From Lophius americanus (taxonomy: Eukaryota; Chordata; Actinopteri; Lophiiformes; Lophiidae), in contig JBBDHG010000450.1 of NCBI GenBank assembly GCA_037951165.1, forward strand, positions 62,001 to 126,000: DNA of 64,000 nt. The letters are read 5' to 3'. Position numbers and translations under genes: made by a program. Below are positions 41,601 to 56,600 of the stretch, in pieces. Position 1 is the stretch's first letter; the number at the start of each line of letters is the position of its first letter. Below the pieces are notes generated by a model that saw only the letters and a list, made by a program, of their open reading frames with translations, did no database searches and was not told where the DNA came from.

Positions 41601-44600
41601 CCTAACACCCAAATACACCATGTTTTACTTTATTTTGACATTACCAAATAACTGAATAATGATATGGCTAGTAGTCAGTAACTAATTTTTTAAACCATTT
41701 AAAAAAAAATATAATGGCATGATCAAAGAAACAAACATATAAAAATAATCGTCATATTATATATTGCTTATTATACAATATGCTAACAAGTACCTGAACT
41801 GCAAAACGCTGGGCCTTGGTTTATGGTTGTCATATAAAATCAAGGTGATTATTAATTGAAATATTACCTACTGAGTGAGTTTTATGTCCCTTTTTACACA
41901 TTTCTTAATTCTGCCTAATATATCAAAAATCTACAGAGAGCAGACATGTAACAGTGTCATCATAAGACATGTGGTTTCAAGGTAGGATGTAACGGTATTA
42001 GATTTTGATATCATGATTATTGTCAGAATCACAGTATCCATGATTATTCACACTAAAGCAGGAAAGATTTGATTGACGTGTCAGTGCTGTCATTGGCATA
42101 ATGTCAACTTTTACTCCCAGAGGTGCGTTTAGGTAGGCAGGACTGTGTACATTACATCCACACCTTTCTGCCATAAGATAAAAATGACCCGCTTAATTTT
42201 GTGAAGGCACCTAACAGCTCTGTGACGTCACTATGTGTTCTGATACCTTTCAATCAGGACCAGCCGGAATTTCAATTCTAAAGCTGAACTCGCATCACAA
42301 CAGAATCATCCCGATTCATACCTCCTGAGAAGGTGGGGAGGAATCTGTTTATTATATCAGCTAATCTGTATCTGAAGTTATTCTAATATTACACTCAAGT
42401 CTCTTGTGGGACTTGATGCTCAGCGGAGATTATCTGGTTATCTGTCTTCAAGGAAAATAAATCTTCCCGCCTTTTTAATATTCGAACAAAGAGAAGCCAA
42501 AACGCCATGTCCCTCGCTCTGAACCAATAACTGACAGTGACATACATAAATAGTGAAAAAAAGGGCATCGCGATTCATTTTACATCTCAACTGATTTGAT
42601 TAGTCATACATTGTTAAAAAATGTTTTATTGTTTTGCATTGCATCATTACGTCCCTAGTCAATAAGTATAAGGATATCCCCGAAAAGCCGGGGATATTAT
42701 GGAAACGTCATCATGTCCGATGTCGCCAAAGTTCCTTCATGTTAGAGCGATAACTCAAAAACTATCATTGATCATTTTCAAATTTTAGACCCATATAGAC
42801 CTTAATGCGAGGAAGAGCTGAAGCTTTTTTGGGAAAGTTTGGTTTCATATTTCTGACACTAGGGTGAGCTTTATCTGCCAACTTCTCAACCATTGGTCGG
42901 ATTTAGTCCAAACCTGGTGGATTTGATTCGACTCGAGCAGACCAATCTTGTTGATTGTCATTTACTCTAATAGTTCATTATTTACTCACTATGGGGAGGT
43001 TTTTATGAAAAAAAAATGTTTCGGATATAACTTCCTAACCATTGGTCTTATTTATTCCAAATTTGTTGCATATGATTCAACTCGAGATTTATCTTGTATA
43101 TGTCATATTTTACTCATTAGGGGGAGCTTTTCTTTTTTAATGATAAACACTGTTTTCCAGACATAGCCTCCTAATTGTTGGTCGGATTTTGGTTCATATA
43201 AATTGACCCGAGGAGATCTACCCATTACGCATGTATTTTACTGTAAGAGTTCTTATTTTACTCAGTAGGGGGAGCTTTTTACAAAAGATTCTGTGGCCAT
43301 AAGTTGCATTTCATTTGAGGAGGTCAATCAGGGGGGTTACTTTTGCAACACAGGGAACTGGTGACTTTTCTTCACCGACAGCATAGATTTAGTTTGGAAT
43401 GTAATCGGTTACAGGCCTCTTAAAATAACTTTGACAATTAGAATTGATCATAAGCAGCATTTATTAGTCATTTAAGTATTACATTTCTCATATGATCAAC
43501 ATGTCAACTATGTGTACGTAAAGAATGAAAATGGTCAGAAACAATGTCTATGTCACACTAAAGACAGTTTCCTGATTCTGTTGGAAGACCGTTTTCTCAG
43601 GAACAGGAAACGTTGAGTAAGCAGAATAATGTTGAGTCAGGATCTTTAGCTTAAGTGGTTGACTTCTATACTACCAAAAGAGCTGAACTACCAATTACAC
43701 AAGTCCCTTCACGGTCTCATCTTTATAAGAGCTAGGTAACACGTCAAACATAAAATGAAAAATAGATTGTAACACATGTGAAACATGAGACTGTGGAAAG
43801 GAAAAGTTGCCATCACTAGATATGATCTTTGGCTCAGCCAGTGTGATGGGATCATTCCATCTCATTCTGTGTCTAAAACCCTCTTTTTTTCAAATAATAG
43901 AGAAGTGAACCTGGAGAATTATTACTTCACAACTTTACTGATGTTGCGAAGTATGGAATTGTCCAAATACAGAGATTTTCAAAAATCAGAGTTCTCCAAT
44001 AGCGGTAACATTGATCATTTATCAAGAGTCTTCATCCTTCACTCCATGTAATTTATAATTGTGAAATGCTAATATCCACTGGATTGTTCCTCGCCATAAA
44101 GACTCAGGAGATGAAGGCCCTGCACACGAGTTGACCATCTTTAATCTTTTATTTTCATTCAAACACAAAGGAGACAGCTTTGGAAAGAGTGTTCCTTAAA
44201 CCATTCCTGACCCATGTTTGCAAGGTGTGACCGGGCCCATTACCCTGCCGAAGGGCACTGCCATTTAGGAATGCCGTTTACCCGACGGGGCGTAGTTGAT
44301 CTGAAACAATGTTTGGGTAAGCAATTCGTGACAAAATAAAATCTTCATGAATGGCAGGACTCAAAGTTTGCCAGCATAACATTGCCCAACTCATCACAGT
44401 GGGTTGCCATTTTTACAAAGTGCATCCTGGTGCCTTCTCTGCCCTGGGGTATTTGAAGACTGCGTACCTAGCCCTCAACACTATGTACAAGAAAACAGAA
44501 TTAATTAGAGCAGGTCACTTTCTTATATTGCCCTGTGTTTACTATGATGCAGATTTGACTATTATAGGTGCTCTTGGCAGTGGACATGGTATTACTTTAG

Positions 44601-47600
44601 ACTCTTCTGTTTGAACCGATATACAGCTACGATGCCCTATAAGCAGCAAGCTGTGATGCACCGTGTTCTGACACTAGCATGAACCTTTTCAGCATTCGTG
44701 CAAATAACTCCTCAGTGGGACTGACTGCCTTTAATGGCCCTGTGCATCAATGACCCTTAAGCCGGGTGTACACTGTTCGGATTGAGCCCGATTCACTCTT
44801 ACAAATGAGCCTCAGGAATGCCGACCCTTCTGACAGTACAGTCAGACGTAGCTAGTTTACCCACAAGTCTCTCTGCTAAATAGACCCGCCAAACTGTTCA
44901 AGGTGTTCTAGGCACCTACGAGTCCAGATACGCCGTCAACTTGGCAAAGAAGTTTGTTAACAAAGTATGACAAAGAATAATCACCACAGTTCGTTTCTGT
45001 CTTAGCATGTTGCTAACAAACACACCGCTGCAGACTTGGAAGACCTAACAAGACCTGCAAGCCGTGGAGATGCTCTGACTTGTCGAGTATTATATCCATT
45101 GTCAAAGCCTTTTAGATCCTCATCCTTCTCAATTCTTTCTGCTTCCAAACACATCAACTTCGGGACAAAACATTCACTCGCTGCCTGACATCTGCCTCCT
45201 GCTGACGGGTACCATGGTAAAACACATAATTAATGTTACTTACGTCACCTACCAGTGGTTAGAATGTTGTGGTTGACAGCTGATGGAAGCATTTAACGCA
45301 TGTGGAGCGTTCATATGAGCCATATCTCACTCGGTTGGTGGGTACTCCGTTGTTCCAAGAAACACAAACTAGTAAACAGTTTCTAAATACTGGGCTTATA
45401 GAGTTTTGGTTTCACGTCTATACATCAGATTCGGCACTACAGCAAGTTGGCAGATAATTTGGCCAAACCATAACCAACACCTGCCCAATGATCTGCTAGT
45501 GTGCGACCAGCACACAACATTAATTTACCTGAGTGAACATAATGAAGCCTCCACTATTCTTAACGCTCATGAATGTCCTTTTTTTAAATCTAATCCTGTA
45601 GGGCTACCTGTTCATCTCGGTGCTCGTAAACAGCAACAGTGAGTTGATCCGCCTGATCAACAACGCCATCAAGAATGACCTGTCCAGCCGCAACCCCACC
45701 TTTATGTGCCTGGCGCTGCACTGTATTGCAAACGTTGGGAGCCGTGAGATGGCCGAGGCCTTTGCCAGTGAGATCCCGCGGATCCTGGTTGCTGGGTGAG
45801 TTAGTTTGGGTGATGTTTATAGAAACTGTGTGGAATCACATCCACGATGAAACATGCGCAATGAAAGATGATATTGATCCTCAGAATAAGGAGTCGTTGG
45901 ATATTGGGTCATATCAAGGAGGTTGTCCTATAGGATGAACAGGAATCCTCATCTGCTCACACATACATAGTAGACAACCTGGCCCCTGCCACCAGTGCTG
46001 CAACTGCCACATCTCAAGATAGCCAGCTTGCATATATATCCCCATGTCTGGTCCGCCATTCTCCTAATTACATTCCCTTATTGTGTTCGCTATCATCCTA
46101 AAGCATATCCCCATTCCAGCCAACATGACGTATACAGGCTAGAGTTGGCCCCTGCCCTCTTTTGATGCCAGTTAACTGTCAGCAATGGATGATTATGTTC
46201 TTTGTCCCTTTAAGGGAATCATCATCACTTGTCATGTTTTTTACATTGTGAAGGTTTAAGTGACGTGTCGTGAAATATTTTTGCACATGACTGTGACCTG
46301 ACTCTACTAATGTGAATGTAACCACAGGGACACAATGGACAGCGTGAAGCAATCGGCCGCCCTGTGTCTGCTGAGGCTCTATAAGACCTCTCCTGACTTG
46401 GTTCTTATGGGCGAGTGGACATCACGTGTGGTGCACCTGCTCAACGACCAACACATGGTAAGAGAACAGACCACCCCTCCTGATCCCTCACATAAGGAAT
46501 ATAGTCACATGATGCTCCTTTGCTGTTTGTCAGTGCATATTTATTGTTTTTATTGTATTATTTGTATGTTTTTATAAATTAATGGAGACATACAGCACAG
46601 TAAATGACTGCTTTCAGTTGGATTCTAAAGAGCCAGAATTGGGTCAGATAATTGAAAGGACATCTCCTCGACCCAGCATTATTTAAAACATGGCTTGTTT
46701 TACAGATAATAGTCCACAAGACCAACTTACATGAGCTTACATATTTTCAAGTTATAATTGATGGTTTAATGGCTCTATCAAAATCATTTTCCAAACAGCG
46801 TTATTTTTAATTGATGTAACTAGTGGCAAAACCGATTTTAAATCAGCAAAATTGTTTATTTTCTTGTGTTTTTGTGTCTGGGGTGAAGGGTGTCGTGACA
46901 GCAGCCATTTCTCTCATCACCTGTTTGAGCCAGAAGAATCCAGATGAATTCAAGACTTGTGTTTCCCTGGCCGTTTCCCGACTCAGCAGGGTATGTGTCC
47001 GTCATTACAATCATCTGTATTCTCTTAGAAACAGGTTCATACTACAGGATGGATCGGGTTTTCCCAGATCTGTCCCTCTCATCAAATGGAGGAGGAATCT
47101 TCTCTAGATAAAGATATATGCAGTTCAATATTTGATTTGTTACATCAGATATCTACTGTTGCACCATTGTCATACTTGAACAGTATTATTTTTATTAGTA
47201 GAATTAAATCGTCAGGTCAAGGTGTAAAGGGTCCTACAGATTCCTGTCCACATCGATTCACACTGCCACATAGATCTGGAGTTTGGAGTTATTCCCCGCC
47301 TCTAAATCTACGGACAATTACAACAATCTGTCTTCGGAAGAGACGCCTTATAAGAAAGAAAATGATGCATCCTTTCAGAAAGGTAACCGCTGCATGTAAA
47401 AGGTGTTGCAGAATAACCACTGCTGAGCACACGCTCTGGCCGGCGGGTGCACAATGCAGGCATTTAATAATCTAGACCACGGAGGAGAGTTTTTTTTTAA
47501 TGCAAACTCTCAAATGATCTAGAGGGAAAATAAGAAAAATCCCACAGAAAAACAAACAAAAATTAGACACGCGTGTCACCCCACCTCTCCCTCCCCTTGA

Positions 47601-50600
47601 CTCAAACCTGAGCCAGATTTCTGCAAGAAAGGACAGCAGGAAGTTAAAACTGATAAACCGATCAGCATATCTGAATTCTTCCTTATTGCTGTCGCTCTAT
47701 TCCCACAATAATTTGATCTCACACTATATGAACGCATTGAGGTATTAGTGACCAGCATATAGAGGTCTTTAAAACATTGAAACCTTGCCATTACAGTAAC
47801 CTGTTGGATATATGTCCAAAAGAACAGTGGAAGACTTACACAATAGTGTCCATAAATAGTGTACATAAATACTCTCCTTCCATTATCTACTCGCTTTTCA
47901 ACTGGTCAAAAAAATAAACAAGTTCATAAATAAATAAATCCATACCATTACTGCCAGAGAGAATTTAACTTCAAACAAATCGTGAAAGGAAATATTGATT
48001 GAGAGAGATTCTTCTTTTAAGACACGGATAGGGTCAGTTGTATGATGTACCCATTGAGAGGACAAGAGCACCCTCATATTTTAAGGAACGAAAGTAAAGA
48101 AAAAAGAACAAGGAGGGGGGAAAAAAGCCTAAACCGCCCAGCACCAAGATTTCCATTTTCAAGTCATGAGCAAACTTGACCGCCTCTGCAGCAGACAGGA
48201 GCCGGCTTCCCTCTCTATTAGGCAGGGTGGTGCAAGGTCTGGCCGGGTAGTACATACTCGTGTACTGTCACAGACTCCAGGGCACACCGCACCCATTGCA
48301 AAGTACTGCTGTGCTGGGGGTGATAAGAGTTTGAGAGGGTAGGCTTGTTAGCGGATGGGACATCCCCACATTTTAAACCTAACTGGACTCAAAAGGGTCT
48401 CATACTGGAGACTTCAGAAACAGCTCAGAAACCTGGGTTTATCGAGCGTTCCCTCCAGCAACTACACCACAAATTATGAGCCAAACTGACCCAAACACAG
48501 TCGTGCTCCTGATGTGAATGCCTATTCTTATGCTTATTCTTGATCATAAGGTAGTAACTTTTAATGTATTGTATTTTTTTGCAGGCTGTGCACACAAAAT
48601 AGTGCAGAGCTATACAGTCATTCACTCTGAATTCATTCAGTGTGGATTGTCTAAACATAAGTGGTGGTAGGATCTCATTAGAGGCAGTTGTCTTCTGTGG
48701 GGACTTTGACTGACTGCAGAGGGTTTCCCATGTATCAGGCTATTATCACTAATTATCATTATTCAATGAATGAAAACACCCTGTGTGACCAGACATTCTG
48801 AAGTCTGTTGGTTTGCTCCCCAGGTAAAGACAAGCATGAAATAAACCTGGTGTTGCTCCATCATCCACAATAGAAATTACAAAGGTTGTTGCTCTTTTAA
48901 CAGCCTATAGGCTGACAAATTTTTGAACGCCATTTCCTTGCACATGACTTTTGTTTACAATTTATAGTCCATTTGGGTTTTGCCTTTGTGAATGCAAACC
49001 GAACCAGCTGAAAAATGAAACGATTTATCATTCTGGCATCCGATGCGGACCAAGGAAGTGGGCTATTGGTTGTGACCCCAACCACAGTCTCATTTGTAAA
49101 ATCTTGTTTCTGGAGTACCCTCCCATGTTAGATTGTGCCTTCATTTTAATGAAACTGGTAAGAAGCATATGCACATAGTCGAAAATGTGGTGCTTATAAT
49201 ACTATCTTATAGCATGAAACTGGTAACAGCTGCAACCTTATCCAAATCAGTGTACAGTGATGCTTAACCTCAGTAAATACTACAGCACAGATGCAGGAGG
49301 ACATTGTTTGAACACCCACTTACATATGCTTCACCATTAAAACATAAGGTATGACATGAGTGGTGCATCACTAATTCTTGTATATCAAGATTATTTACAG
49401 TAATGACTGATGCACCATTATTTTCAGATGTTAATGCTAATTTTTGAAATAAGAAAAATACAAATCTTATGTTTACTGATGTGTATAATGCCGCGAGATT
49501 GTGTATTTGTCAAATTGGTAACTGCTTAAGTGTAAGCCAAGCTCCTTCACAGCGTTGACTGTTGTAAAACTTGCCACATGATTGAACAGACCAATGCTGA
49601 CCTGATTGAAAAGCAAAAAATCCTCTAAAGGCACTTAAAAGCATCTAATACTGGAGGTTTTAATGACACAGCAGTAACCTGGTTTCTGTAAGCTGTCCCT
49701 CCAGCCACAACAACACAATTTATAAGCAAGATTGACCCATAATTTTAATTATGTGTAAACTTTGCCGATTATACCTCTCCCCAATATTGAGCCTCTAGGA
49801 AGTGTCTATCAAAGTTTGACATTGTAAGTCCTCAGAAAAACTGTGTTACTTCTCCAGATTGTGTCATCGGCCTCCACTGACCTCCAGGACTACACCTACT
49901 ACTTTGTCCCAGCACCATGGCTGTCCTGCAAATTGCTACGGCTGCTCCAGTGCTACCCTCCTCCAGAGGATGGTGCAGTCAAGGGCCGCCTGGTTGAGTG
50001 TCTAGAGACTATCCTCAATAAAGCCCAGGAACCACCAAAGTCCAAGAAGGTTCAGCACTCCAATGCAAAGAATGCTATCCTGTTTGAGGCTATCTCCCTC
50101 ATCATCCACTATGACAGGTGAGAACTCTTAGCTACATCATGATCAATTCAGCCAGTCAGCAGTTTATCCACAGTTATTGAAATGGCTTCAGGTATTGCTC
50201 AGGTCTGGAAACATTCACCAGAGGCCCTGAACGTGACTTAAATCCCACATTAAAGAAAACAAATTAAATTAGTTAACTTAATTCAGGATTAATGTTGAAT
50301 CTTTAAAATCTTGGTGGTTGGTTTTCCAACTCTCGAATTTTTGCTCCACATCTGATAACGCAATACATTTGTATACTTCATACATATATAGGGAATTTTT
50401 TATACATTTAGCCTTAAAATAATTTCAGCGTTAGTATCTGTGAAAGAACTCGTGGCCCATTTCCAGTGCATCCCAGAAAGCCTGACTGAACTAGTGTAGA
50501 AAAGAGAGATCAGAGCCCTAAAGTGGATGTTTAAAGTCACCAACCATAAGATAAAAGCAAGGTGCAACCAATGGTGATACAAGATCAGGACCAGCCCTGA

Positions 50601-53600
50601 CTATAAACCCCAAACCTGGCAGCTTGTGTGGGTACCATATTGGTAAACCCAATATTTGGTACATACCTGAAAATATGGTACATATTGTCATTGAAAGGAC
50701 CTGATATCACAGCAGCCAGCATGGAGAGGTCGGTCGCTGGAGAACTTGGACAGGGATTTTGCTGCCACTGCTGACCAGCCAACTGCAGAGTTTTGGTGGA
50801 TTAGGGCTGACAGTGTTTTTTCCCAGACAGAGACTCTTTTTAGATTGTTGCAACGCAATTTTTGTGTTCCCATGACTTTGGTTTAATGCTTAGGTTGGCA
50901 GGCAATTTATGTTATTAATTCATCGAATTGCATTCAGAGTATTTATTTCATATGTAACTCCGGACATAAAAAAAGACTTTGTAACTACATTGTAAGTTTT
51001 GTGCCTCATTGCTGAGCAGGCAGAAGGATTTTCTTTTTCAAGACCTTAAATTCTATTTTAAAATAAAACATATGTTTGAGGAAAGAACAACTCGACCCGA
51101 GCTAACAAAAAAATATGTACTGTGATGAAATTATAATTCCATGGTTGACATTATCATTATTTTCTCACCTTTAGTTTTTTCTCATAGATTTCTTCTCTGT
51201 ATGCTGATTTTGCATTCTACCCATTGTGGCAGAATGAGTAGAATGCAAACCAGACACAGGTTTGCCGGGGTACAGAGCACTTGTTACAAAGTGATTTCCA
51301 CAACATGTATACCCACATTACGTTAGATCTAAACTCTTATGCACAAAACCCTTACCTCCTGACCGGTCCTTAATATTTGTGCTTTGACATTTTCCAGAAA
51401 ATTAATTTTTCCTTCTCTGCAATGCTTTCAAGATGGTGTTAGCTGTGAGGATTTACGCAGGACTCTCTACAGGAAAAGGCTTTTCTTGAATTTAGGGACA
51501 TCAGTTCAGTATGGCCAAACAGAAGACATCATATATCTTATTCATTTTCTAGATAAATGTATTTTTATTTTTTTAATGTAATGAAACATTTGTTTTTACC
51601 CTAAATCGTGACTTGTGATTTTTACAATCTAGTGAACCTTGTGGATCTTCACTTCACCGCCATTGTGTTGTGGTTAGAAGTTAACTTTTTTTCCCTGTGG
51701 TGCAGCGAGCCAAACCTGCTTGTACGAGCCTGTAACCAGCTGGGACAGTTCCTGCAGCACAGAGAGACGAACCTGCGCTACCTGGCCTTGGAGAGTATGT
51801 GCACCTTAGCCAGTTCAGAGTTTTCCCACGAAGCTGTCAAGACGCATATTGAGACTGTCATCAACGCCCTCAAGGTAGTACTACACACTGTGACCCAGAA
51901 ACAGTCACCCAGACATGAGACAGACTTTCTACAAAAACCACTTGAGTAGGATCACTTCACAGCTAACCACTAACTTCTATTCTATTCCGTTTACTGATCA
52001 AACTGTCTTCCTCTTCCTCACAGCTCACTTGATTACAGCTAAGACCATCCTTTTTGTAATCCTCAAAGCTAACTGTCAGACAAAACTCTCTTAATACTCA
52101 CAGCTGATTTATTGGTCCAACAGTCCTCTTATAATGGTCTTAACTAACCGGTGTCCAACTTAGTCACAACTGGTCTGTCTTTCTACACTGACCAGGTGCT
52201 CTGTGTCTCTGCAGACGGAGAGGGACGTGAGCGTCCGTCAGAGGGCGGCCGATCTCCTCTATGCCATGTGTGACCGCAGCAATGCCAAACAGATAGTGGC
52301 GGAGATGCTGAGCTACCTGGAGACAGCAGACTACTCCATCAGAGAGGAGATGGTGGGTGTTTCCATTCACAGATTCATACTGAGATCTATTTATGTGTGC
52401 AGCAGCTCTATTCGGCCATCATCGGTCTGAAGGAAATACGGTATTCTTCAGAGGGAACAGAGTCTTTGTGACATCACAACCATAAACCTACACTTCAACC
52501 TTAAATAAACCTTCAATCTGCTATTGACTATTTTTTACCAATTAAAAGGTGGTACTACTCGCCAGTCGGTGCTCTTATAAGGCCGAGGCGACCATCACCC
52601 TGTCAGCCCCTAACCCCCACCCCATCCCCTTTCATATATTTGGGAATAATAGGTCTTTGCCTTTATTAGCACGTAAGAATAGATATTTACTTGGAAAGAC
52701 TTATCACTGCTGCTCTAGTCTCTCCCTTTCCCCCCCGTTGCTTTAGGAAACCAATCTTGGCTGGTTCCTGTTACACCCTGACATCTCACTTCTCGGTACA
52801 CGGCAGTGCGGAAGTAAATCCTTGTAGAGGCCCTTTAACCCCAGGCTGATGCCTTCCGTCTTTAGGTGCTGAAGGTGGCCATACTCGCAGAGAAGTATGC
52901 CGTGGACTACTCCTGGTACGTTGACACCATCCTCAACCTCATCCGAATTGCTGGTGACTACGTCAGTGAAGAGGTGTGGTATCGCGTGATTCAGATCGTC
53001 ATCAACCGGGACGATGTGCAGGGCTACGCTGCCAAGACCGTCTTTGAGGTGCCACTGCATGGAATGTATAAAATAAAGTGTTGTGAGTGCAGACATGTTG
53101 ATTATGCTGCGCTGTAAATGAGGAAAAATGTTGATCACTGCGGACAGGACTTTACCAAAATAAATGTATGTGGTGCATTATATCTATGAAATATCAACAA
53201 CTGTTTACAGGAAACGTGTTCAGAACCTGTCCTCATTTAAATAGTTCTGTTCAGATTTTAAAAAATCCTTGTAAGGCTTAGTTTTTTTTAATTATCTTTA
53301 TTGATATTAGTCCAATAGATGGAAACATGAAACCCATCAGCAGAAAATCACTTAAATAAAAAACTTTTAAGAGAACTACAACAACATTGGAATGTGAAGT
53401 ATATCGTTTTACTGGTACTCCACTAAGTGTCACTCAGAATTTACACTCAGAAAAGAGACAGTATGACTGTATAGTGTCCCTGTGATCATAACATCATCCT
53501 AATGTATCATTCTTGACCCTCCTTTACGCTAGTGGCAAGGACTAATAGATTAAAATTGCAGCACCCCTACTCACTTGAAGTTCTGACCCAAACCCAGTCT

Positions 53601-56600
53601 CTTCACTTTAAATGCTGTAGGGATGGCCATTGTTGGTTTTTACTGGTAATTGTTTAAACTCTTATTGATACTTCCTGCCATTATTTGGTCCAAAAATGAA
53701 AGACATTAAATGAAAAGATGTGACATACTCCAAACACAGAACCATAAATAAATGGAGTTTGTTCAGGGTGTTTACATTTGGTTCAGAAGCTGCAAAGTTA
53801 ATGTGAAAAATTAATTGCTTGTTTTTTTCAAAAGGCATAACTCAATTTAACACTTTGAAAAATAATGCCTGCATATATGGCTGGGTAATTTATCATAATT
53901 AAATTGAAATCTTGACTCATTGTCTTTGCAAACTCATTCCTGGAGTACAACAACTCAGTCGCATTTTCATAAGGAATATCACCTGCATCTAAAAAGAAGC
54001 TCCTACTTTCCTCCTCAACAAATGAGGGTGCAGTGTTAGAGCACGTGATTCAGAGCAGCATAACTACTAACTAAAAGTTACAGTCAGAGGCTGAGAGGCT
54101 AGTGTCCTTGTGACTGAGAGAGAAAAATGCAAATAAAGACTAAAGTAGTGATCGAGGCTGACCCTGCTTTAACAGGAAATGCGGTTTTTACACAGCTTTA
54201 AAGAGAAACTTTTATCTTCTCAAGGCTTTGCAGGCCCCCGCCTGCCATGAGAACATGGTGAAGGTTGGAGGCTACATTTTGGGTGAATTTGGAAACCTCA
54301 TTGCTGGTGACCCGCGCTCCAGGTATGTATGTTTGTAGCTGCCCCAGCATCAGGGCTCAAGTTGCAATGATCAATAATAATGTGTCTGTCCTGTCATCCA
54401 GCCCCCTGGTCCAGTTTAACCTTCTCCACTCCAAGTTCCATCTGTGCTCCGTGCCCACGCGTGCTCTGCTGCTGTCAGCCTACATTAAGTTTATCAACCT
54501 GTTCCCAGAGACCAAGTCCACCATCCAAGAGGTTCTTCGCTGCGATAGCCAGATTCGTAACTCCGATGTGGAGCTGCAGCAGCGTGCTGTTGAATATCTG
54601 AAGCTATCTTCTATCGCTAGCACTGATGTCCTGGTTAGTTGTGACGACCCTCATGTCATGTCCAGTCATTAATGAGAATGTAGCTCAGCTTGTCTGTAAT
54701 GATGGCCCCAGTGGAAGGGCCAGCCGCTGTGGGTTGTTTAACCATAGTGGGCTGCTGTTCCCACAGGCCACTGTCCTGGAGGAAATGCCTCCCTTCCCAG
54801 AGAGGGAGTCATCAATCCTGGCCAAGCTGAAGAAGAAGAAGGGTCCTGGCGCTATGTCTGTGACAGAACTGGAAGACAACAAAAGGGAGGCGGGGGAGTT
54901 AAATGGAGGGGGCGATCGGGGGCCGGACACAGCAGCAGTGTCTGCCTCCAATGCTGTGAGCAATATCTGCATACATAAATCAACTGCATGCTGACCAGTA
55001 GCAGGAACAAAGTCCTAATGTTGTGTAGCTCTTCTTTAAGTCTCTTTCTATGTCCTAGTCAACCCCATCGCCATCAGCAGACCTCCTTGGTATTCGCTCT
55101 GCTGCTCCCATTGGTGCAGCTCCGGCCAGCGCTGGCAGTCTATTGGTAGATGTCTTCTCTGAGGCGGGTCCTGTTGCTACCTCTGCCGCTGTGAATGATG
55201 ACGGCTTTTTAAGGTGAAAGCTTATGTTGTATTTCTATAAGTGCAGAATGTAGTGGAAATAGCTTTGAGACTGCAACATTACACAAATCAAACATGGTTA
55301 GAGGGCAACAAGAGCAATATCCCAGCAGAAAGACGCACGGTACTCTGGGTAAATGTCATTCAGCAGCATTATGCATGCGCTCATGAAGATCAGCTGCTCT
55401 CATTAATGAATACCTATTTTCAGAGCAATGGTAACATCTTCCTGTTGGCTTGTGTTCAGCAAATGATGTAAGTCTGCCCCGGCAGTGGAGAGCAACATCT
55501 CCATTGCATCATTACGTCTGAATAAAGACATTGCCGTTCCAGATGCTAAAGAATCTGAAATGGACTGATCAGTTGATGAACTGGTTTAAGCTGTCAAATG
55601 AAGCGATATCTACCGGCCAACTACTGCTGGAGTTTGCTGCTCCTGCTAATACTTTGTTACTCTCCCGGTGATGGAGAAAGTTCATAGTAGTCCGATTCTT
55701 CCGCCAAAGATAACGTTTTGATCATCAAATAAGAACATGTAGACTGTATGGGTGATGTTAAAGACTCGGATAATACAGAGTGTAATCTTCCTTACATCAA
55801 ATAAAGTGAAATAACCCAGAGAAAATGCATGTCCATAATACCGGTTTTTTAGGCCCAACAGGGTTCTGCACTTTCAGAAATTGCCGGAAACCCTGAAATA
55901 TGTCAATTATACTGACATATTTAAACAACAGTTAGCCCCTACTTAATGCGATTCACATCCTGATTGGGTTGGCTCTGAACTATCAAGTAGAACTCTTTTA
56001 ACTGTTTTTTGTGACCGCTTCTGTGAATGACACCCACTGCGCTGTGCTGGGACATTAGACATTTTGCAGTTGGAGCTCGGAATCAGGGTTCAGGACATTT
56101 CCAGTTTGCCTGTGCTTTATCCCTTTACTCCGGTACTCGTTAAAGAGAAGGCACTTTGTGAGCAGACTGACAGGAAGACTGGAGGCCACTTGGCATTAGT
56201 ATGTCATATGTGTCTGAAACAGAAGATTTGATGCTGGACTCTGCAAAACTGGTTTTGGACCGTTAACTCAAAGCACCCTGAATTCTAATGTCCTAGTGCA
56301 TCCTTCTAAAATGATTTTTGTAACGGTTTGTGTTTGTGGAGTGTTTGTGAAATTAATGTGGTAGGAATGTGTCTGTGCTGGTTGGTTCTTTTTTTCTCTT
56401 TCCTTGTCTGATATGGACCTGTCAACCTGGAGAGAGTTGGGATCAGATACGGAAGGGCTTTAAACGATACAGTGTCTGAAGGAGGAACCTGGGCTCATTA
56501 AAAATGTCTTCAATCTTTTACTTTTAATGACTTTCTCCATATGATGAAAGCGAGCCATGAGCTTTTGATCAGAAGAAATCTTTATTTATCCAGTCGAAGT

